From Actinomadura pelletieri DSM 43383 (GTDB lineage: Bacteria > Actinomycetota > Actinomycetes > Streptosporangiales > Streptosporangiaceae), in the NCBI RefSeq assembly GCF_003634705.1, contig NZ_RBWU01000001.1, positions 992,001 through 1,056,000 on the forward strand: 64,000 bases of DNA. The letters run 5' to 3'. This document shows positions 60,401-64,000 of the stretch, one piece after another (position 1 is the first letter of the stretch; each line of letters starts with the position of its first letter). The notes under the pieces are model-generated. The model was not told where the DNA came from, did no database searches, and saw only the letters and a program-made list of their open reading frames with translations. Made by a program: the position numbers and the translations under genes.

Positions 60401-61456
60401 TTACTGACCGATCAGCTTGTCGATCTCGGGCTGCGGCATCGGCTGGATCGGGTACGAGTCGTCCGGCTGGTCCGCCTTGACGTACTGATCCAGGGTGTCG
60501 TCGGTGATCTTCGGCAGCGGGACCATGATCTGGTTCGGCACGGTCGCCCCGCCCGCCTTGGCCACCGCCGCCCGCAGCGCGATCACGCCGAGGTAGTTCG
60601 GCTGCGCGGTCGACAGGGACGAGAACCCGTTCGCCTTCTGCTCCTTCCAGAGCTTCAGGAACCCGTTGTAGTTCTCGCCCGTGATCGGGACCATCTTCTT
60701 CTTCTGCTTGACCAGCGTCTGCAGCGCCGCCGCCGACAGGGCCCCGCCCTGCGAGAACACGCCGTCGATATCGGGGTTCGCCGAGTACGCCGACGCGAAC
60801 GCCTGGGCCGCGGGCGCCAGGTTGTACTCGCTGTGCACGTTCGCCGCGACCTTGATGTCGGGGAACTTCTTCAGCGCCTCCTGCGCGCCCTGCCAGCGCT
60901 CCTCGCTGACCGCGACGCCCGCCGGGCCGTTGAACGCGATGATCTTGCCCTTGCCGCCGAGCTTCTCACCGAGCCACTGCCCCATCATCCGGCCCCACTC
61001 CTTCTGGTCGGTGCCGACGCGCACGACCTTCTCGGAGGTGACCAGGCTGTCGAAGTTGGCGACGGTGATGCCCGCGTTGACCGCCTGCTCCATGGCCGGG
61101 TTCAGCGCGGTGGACGATCCGGCGTCCACCAGGATCACGTCGTACTTCTGCTGGATCATGGCCCGGATCTGGGCGATCTGCTGGGACGTGTCGCCGTTGG
61201 CGTTGAACACCTGATAGTCGGCGATCTTGCCCTCGCCCTTCAGCTTCGCGACATCGTCCTTGATCATCTTGTCGGTCTGCTGCATCCACGACGGGGTGAG
61301 GTAGATCGTGGACCAGCCCACCTTCAGGGCCTTGGACTTGCCGCCGCCGTCCCCGGACGACGACTTGTCGCCGGAGTCGACGCCGCACGCGGCGGTGGCG
61401 GTCAGAGCGCCGAGCGCCGTAACGGCCACGGCGGCGCGCGTGAACCTACCGATCAT
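60401..61456 (-). CDS. Sugar-type ABC transporter substrate-binding lipoprotein
   Basis: A 351-aa protein with a lipoprotein signal peptide (AAVAVTALGALTATAACG, Cys24) and a Gly/Ser/Lys linker. The Peripla_BP_4 fold includes KALKVGWSTIYLTPSWMQQT, IRAMIQQKYDVILVDAGSST (~97-116) and GVFSQGGALSAAALQTLV (~225-242). It resembles RbsB/XylF-like binding proteins that feed CUT2 importers. The ligand is inferred from the operon to be a sugar acid or amino-sugar acid derivative. GAGGAG lies 7 bases before ATG 61456, and this is the first gene of the operon. Confidence 0.92.
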   Translation of the reverse strand: MIGRFTRAAVAVTALGALTATAACGVDSGDKSSSGDGGGKSKALKVGWSTIYLTPSWMQQTDKMIKDDVAKLKGEGKIADYQVFNANGDTSQQIAQIRAMIQQKYDVILVDAGSSTALNPAMEQAVNAGITVANFDSLVTSEKVVRVGTDQKEWGRMMGQWLGEKLGGKGKIIAFNGPAGVAVSEERWQGAQEALKKFPDIKVAANVHSEYNLAPAAQAFASAYSANPDIDGVFSQGGALSAAALQTLVKQKKKMVPITGENYNGFLKLWKEQKANGFSSLSTAQPNYLGVIALRAAVAKAGGATVPNQIMVPLPKITDDTLDQYVKADQPDDSYPIQPMPQPEIDKLIGQ

Positions 61457-62092
61457 GGGGGTGCTCCTCGTGACTGTCCGGGACCCGCTACGGGCCCCGG
61501 GCGTTCCGGGCGGGATGTTCGGAGGTCACGCGGGTCACGACACCGTCCGGCGCCGTCCCCGGGGTGAAGCCCGGCGACCAGGGATCCGGACGAACGCGTC
61601 CAAACACCTGATTACCGGGCTTTCCCGCCCTTGCCGTGGAGGTTATGACCGTCACCGAGCCTGACGCCAGATTTGCAACACATGATTTTGCATTGCACAA
61701 CACGCCTCTGACCAGCGCCGATACCGCTTAGAACGCTACCCGCCCCCCACAAACGGCCGGCACGGACCGACAGGGCCGCCGGGCCGCGTCCCGACGTCGA
61801 CCGCGTTGATCGTCCGGATCACGCTCACGGCTCCGCCGGACTCCTCGGTCGCGTTGCCCGACGCGTCGGCGTGGGCCGGCATCCGGGACGCGCGTCGAAC
61901 CGCTCGAACCTGCCCGCGGGAGGAAGCCACCGCGTGAGCGCCTCCCGACCGACGAGCGCGCGGTCGGACGGCGCCGCCGACACCCAGGTCCGAGCGGGGA
62001 CGCAGCCCGTTCACCGAACCGGGACAGGCGGGCCGCCACGATGAGCTCCGGCCTCGTGCGACGAGCCCCGAGGCATACGGGCCACCCCCGGG
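61457..62092. other. Upstream region of the catabolic operon, no recognised gene
   Basis: The stretch holds the operon leader and an unusually AT-rich element at about 61671-61701 with three TTGCA boxes (TTGCAA, TTGCAT, TTGCAC), a plausible regulator-binding site. Between 61730 and 62092 I find only short frames without family features, possibly eroded coding sequence. Confidence 0.4.
61671..61701 (-). promoter_or_regulatory. AT-rich element with repeated TTGCA, candidate IclR site
   Basis: The plus strand reads TTGCAAcacatgattttgca then TTGCACAA. In a window this GC-rich, such an AT-rich block about 215 bp upstream of the first operon gene is likely regulatory. The promoter itself cannot be placed with confidence. 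Confidence 0.4.
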
Positions 62093-62998
62093 TCAGGCGA
62101 CCGGCGTTCCGGTGGCCGCGTCGCGCCGATTCCAGATCCGGTCGGTGAAGTCGGCGATCAGGGGGGCGATCTGCGGCAGGTGGTCTTCGAGGGCGAAGTG
62201 GCCGGTGTCGAACAGATGAAGCTCGGCGGCGGGGAGATCACGCAGATACGCGTGGGCGCCGGGCGCCGGGAAGAACGGGTCGCGGGCGCCCCAGGCGATG
62301 AGCGTCGGCGGAGTGTGCTCGCGCAGCCAGGCCTGCCAGGCGTCGTAGCGTTCGACGTTGGAGTGGTAGTCGAACGCGAGCGCGACCTGTGCTTCCTTGC
62401 GTCCGGGAAGGTCGAGGAAGTGCTGGTCGAGCGTCCAGCCGTCGGGCGCGATCGACTCCGGGTCGGTGACGCCGGTCTCGTACTGGCCGCGCGTGCCGGA
62501 CGGCGTCAGCAGCGCGCGGATCGTCTCCTCCGCGCCCGGCGTGCCGGGACGCAACGCGATGAACTCGCGGGCCGCGTCCGACAGGCCCTCCTCGTAGGCG
62601 TTGCCGTTCTGCACGATCAGGCCCGCGATGCACTCCGGACGCCGCTCGGCGAGCCGGAAGCCGACCGGGACGCCGAAGTCGAACATGTACATCACGAAGC
62701 GCTCGAGACCGAGCCCCCGCACGAACCCCTCGGTGACATCGGCGAGCCGGTCGAAGGAGTAGACGAACCCGGCGGGCACCTCGGTGTGCCCGAACCCGGG
62801 ATAGTCGGGCGCGATCAGCCGGTAGCGGGAGCCGAGCGCATCGATGAGCCGCCGGAACTGGTGCGACGCGGACGGAAAGCCGTGCAGCAGCAGCACGACG
62901 GGTGCGTCCGGCCGCTCGGGCAGCGATTCGCGGTAGAAGACGCGGACCCCGTCGACGTCGAGGTGCCGGTGAACGATACGGGCGGCAACAGAAAGCAT
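62093..62998 (-). CDS. Alpha/beta hydrolase, epoxide hydrolase / haloalkane dehalogenase-like
   Basis: A 301-aa protein from ATG 62998; an in-frame ATG at 63013 would read through the operator. Oxyanion-hole motif LLLHGFPSASHQFRRL (~36-51), PDYPGFGHTE (~66-75) and the nucleophile elbow MYMFDFGVPVGFRLA (~102-116), in which Asp replaces Ser, place it with epoxide hydrolases and haloalkane dehalogenases. The acid lies in WGARDPFFPAP (~240-250) and the base His in DTGHFALEDH (~267-276). The substrate is unknown. It is divergent from the CGNR regulator gene, with shared GCATTAG operators. Confidence 0.9.
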   Translation of the reverse strand: MLSVAARIVHRHLDVDGVRVFYRESLPERPDAPVVLLLHGFPSASHQFRRLIDALGSRYRLIAPDYPGFGHTEVPAGFVYSFDRLADVTEGFVRGLGLERFVMYMFDFGVPVGFRLAERRPECIAGLIVQNGNAYEEGLSDAAREFIALRPGTPGAEETIRALLTPSGTRGQYETGVTDPESIAPDGWTLDQHFLDLPGRKEAQVALAFDYHSNVERYDAWQAWLREHTPPTLIAWGARDPFFPAPGAHAYLRDLPAAELHLFDTGHFALEDHLPQIAPLIADFTDRIWNRRDAATGTPVA

Positions 62999-62999
62999 C

Positions 63000-63062
63000 C
63001 TAATGCCTTTCACTCGATCTGAAGCATTAGCCTAACGCATCATCACCTCCATGTAGCATTAG
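63000..63062. promoter_or_regulatory. Repeated GCATTAG operator between hydrolase and CGNR regulator
   Basis: Half-sites are CTAATGC (63000-63006), GCATTAG (63024-63030), CTAACGC (63032-63038) and GCATTAG (63056-63062). The middle two form a near-perfect 15-bp palindrome GCATTAG-C-CTAACGC. The outer ones sit next to the two divergent start codons (62998 and 63066). The layout is two copies of CTAAnGC-N17-GCATTAG offset by 32 bp, about three helical turns. Confidence 0.65.
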
Positions 63063-63065
63063 TCC

Positions 63066-63617
63066 ATGAGTGACCTCGTTCCGCTGATCGGGGAACCGCC
63101 CGCCCTGGACCTGGTGAACACCCGCACCGCCGTGGGAGACCTCCTCACCACCACCGACGACCTGCGCACATGGCTGCGCCTGGAGGCCACCCGCTTCCCC
63201 CAGGTGGACGCCCTGCGCGCCGACGCCGATCTGGCCGCCATACGCCGACTTCGCGAACACACGTCCCGCCTGATCGACCACGCCCGCCACGGCACGCCAC
63301 CACCGGCGGACGACCTGAAGGCCCTCAACGAGACGCTGCAGGCCGCCCCCGCCATAACCGAACTGAGCTGGAACGGCTCCGCACTCACCGCGGCCCGCCA
63401 CCGCATCGGCACACCCGCCGCCCAACTGACGGCCTGGCTCGCCGAGGAGACCGCCGCGCTGCTGACCGACCCGGCCGTCACCAAGATCCGCCAGTGCGAG
63501 GCGGACGACTGCGTTCTCCTCTTCCTACCCGCCCACCCGCGCCGCCGCTGGTGCTCCCCCGACCGCTGCGGCAACCGCACCCGCGTAGCCCGCCACTACC
63601 ACCGCCACAGATCCTGA
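63066..63617 (+). CDS. CGNR zinc-finger / ABATE-domain regulator
   Basis: A 183-aa protein. The N-terminal ABATE (stress-induced transcription regulator) domain spans about 5-125 (GEPPALDLVNTRTAVGDLLT, LREHTSRLIDHARHG). The C-terminal CGNR zinc finger is at about 140-180: IRQCEADDCVLLFL, WCSPDRCGNRTRVARHYHRH, with four Cys and the name-giving CGNR. Such proteins are predicted DNA-binding regulators. The gene starts 3 bp after a GCATTAG half-site and is divergent from the hydrolase, so autoregulation and control of the hydrolase are likely. Confidence 0.9.
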   Translation: MSDLVPLIGEPPALDLVNTRTAVGDLLTTTDDLRTWLRLEATRFPQVDALRADADLAAIRRLREHTSRLIDHARHGTPPPADDLKALNETLQAAPAITELSWNGSALTAARHRIGTPAAQLTAWLAEETAALLTDPAVTKIRQCEADDCVLLFLPAHPRRRWCSPDRCGNRTRVARHYHRHRS

Positions 63618-64000
63618 CGAAGACCCGCCCCTAGGCACCGCCGCGAACGCGGCCGTAGTAGCAGGACCGCTTCGACGTGACCTGGCCCCGCGCGCGAACG
63701 CGTGACCCACCCGGTGCAGCGATATCGGAGGCGAGCGAAACCGGCGGATCGCGAAGCGACGCGGCGTTCGTCCAGGCCCGGTCACGCAGCGCGAATTGGG
63801 CCGGGATTACGAAAAAGCATGGGCCTGCTTCGAGGTGACCTCAGCCCGCGCGCGAGCGCGTGACCCGCCCGGTGCAGCGACCCCGGAGGCGAGCGAAACC
63901 GGCGGATCGCGAAGCGACGCGGCGTTTGTCCAGGCCCGGTCACGCAGCGCGAGTTGGGCCGGGATTACGAAAAAGCATGGGCCTGCTTCGAGGTGACCTC
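63618..64000. repeat. 158-bp tandem direct repeat continuing past the window edge
   Basis: GCTTCGA(C/G)GTGACCT occurs at 63669, 63827 and again near 63985, and every block between (GGAGGCGAGCGAAACCGGCG, GATCGCGAAGCGACGCGGCG, CAGGCCCGGTCACGCAGCGC, GGGATTACGAAAAAGCATGG) recurs at the same 158-bp interval. Two units are complete and a third is cut by the window end. Identity between units is very high. 158 is not a multiple of three and no protein-like frame persists, so it is non-coding satellite-type DNA. The first ~40 bp after the CGNR gene hold nothing recognisable. Confidence 0.85.

Noticed and set aside
63525..63785. Small minus-strand frame over the end of the CGNR gene and the start of the repeat
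   Set aside because: Low-complexity Ala/Gly/Arg/Val translation overlapping a real gene and a non-triplet repeat.

Overview
The window is high-GC DNA with strong G/C third-position bias, frequent GTG starts, several apparently leaderless promoters and the actinomycete XRE-DUF5753 / DUF397 / RsbW-like ATPase gene families. It is almost certainly an actinomycete chromosome, perhaps from a Streptosporangiales/Thermomonosporaceae-type organism; the genus cannot be fixed from sequence alone.

Layout. 1-4061: the tail of a superfamily-1 helicase-like gene, two small membrane proteins, a HAD phosphatase and recQ. 4062-10900: a low-density region with a ~190-bp tandem repeat, tRNA-Arg(ACG) and tRNA-Ser(GCT). 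Both tRNAs carry scars of integrative elements: a displaced partial copy of the tRNA-Arg 3' end, and a stop- and frameshift-ridden tyrosine integrase beside tRNA-Ser. A fused vWA/protein-kinase relic closes this stretch. 10917-13911: an MFS exporter / YCII (DGPF) protein / ECF42-type sigma factor operon behind two tandem ECF-like promoters. 14468-17448: an EcsC-family protein, a lipoprotein and a DEDDh exonuclease with a BRCT domain.

17580-33022 is the outstanding locus. Four large co-directional genes encode an HTH-N6 adenine methylase with its own C-terminal specificity region, a 2076-aa protein joining a Ser/Thr kinase, an SF2 helicase, a DUF1998/MZB-type Cys cluster and a Vsr/DUF559-like nuclease, a DrmD-like SNF2 helicase, and a 1368-aa Eco57I/PglX/DrmMI-like methylase with a low-GC recognition region. 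The inventory overlaps DISARM and BREX/Pgl but matches neither as usually defined, and is the best candidate here for an undescribed phage-defence architecture.

33046-41680 is an accessory region: RsbW-like ATPase, XRE regulator, DUF397 proteins (one with three tandem half-repeats), a Uma2 nuclease-like protein, and a three-gene cassette (unknown protein, P-loop ATPase, class I aminoacyl-tRNA-synthetase-like protein fused to an ASCH domain) behind four helically phased TGGGC iterons. A frameshifted phosphotransferase with a second ASCH copy and a two-repeat type I-E-like CRISPR remnant without cas genes follow. 41955-49569 holds assorted housekeeping or unknown genes plus a divergent tautomerase/HxlR pair with a clear operator.

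49622-61456 (minus) is a tightly coupled 12-gene catabolic operon: a sugar-type ABC importer, M20 deacylase, metallo-beta-lactamase-fold hydrolase, internal IclR regulator, PLP fold-III D-threonine-aldolase/dehydratase-like enzyme, KDPG aldolase, KDG-type kinase, RidA and an unknown protein. The set fits uptake and breakdown of an (N-acylated) amino sugar acid such as D-glucosaminate to pyruvate and glyceraldehyde 3-phosphate. 62093-63617 is a divergent hydrolase / CGNR-regulator pair with a repeated GCATTAG operator, and the window ends in a 158-bp tandem repeat.
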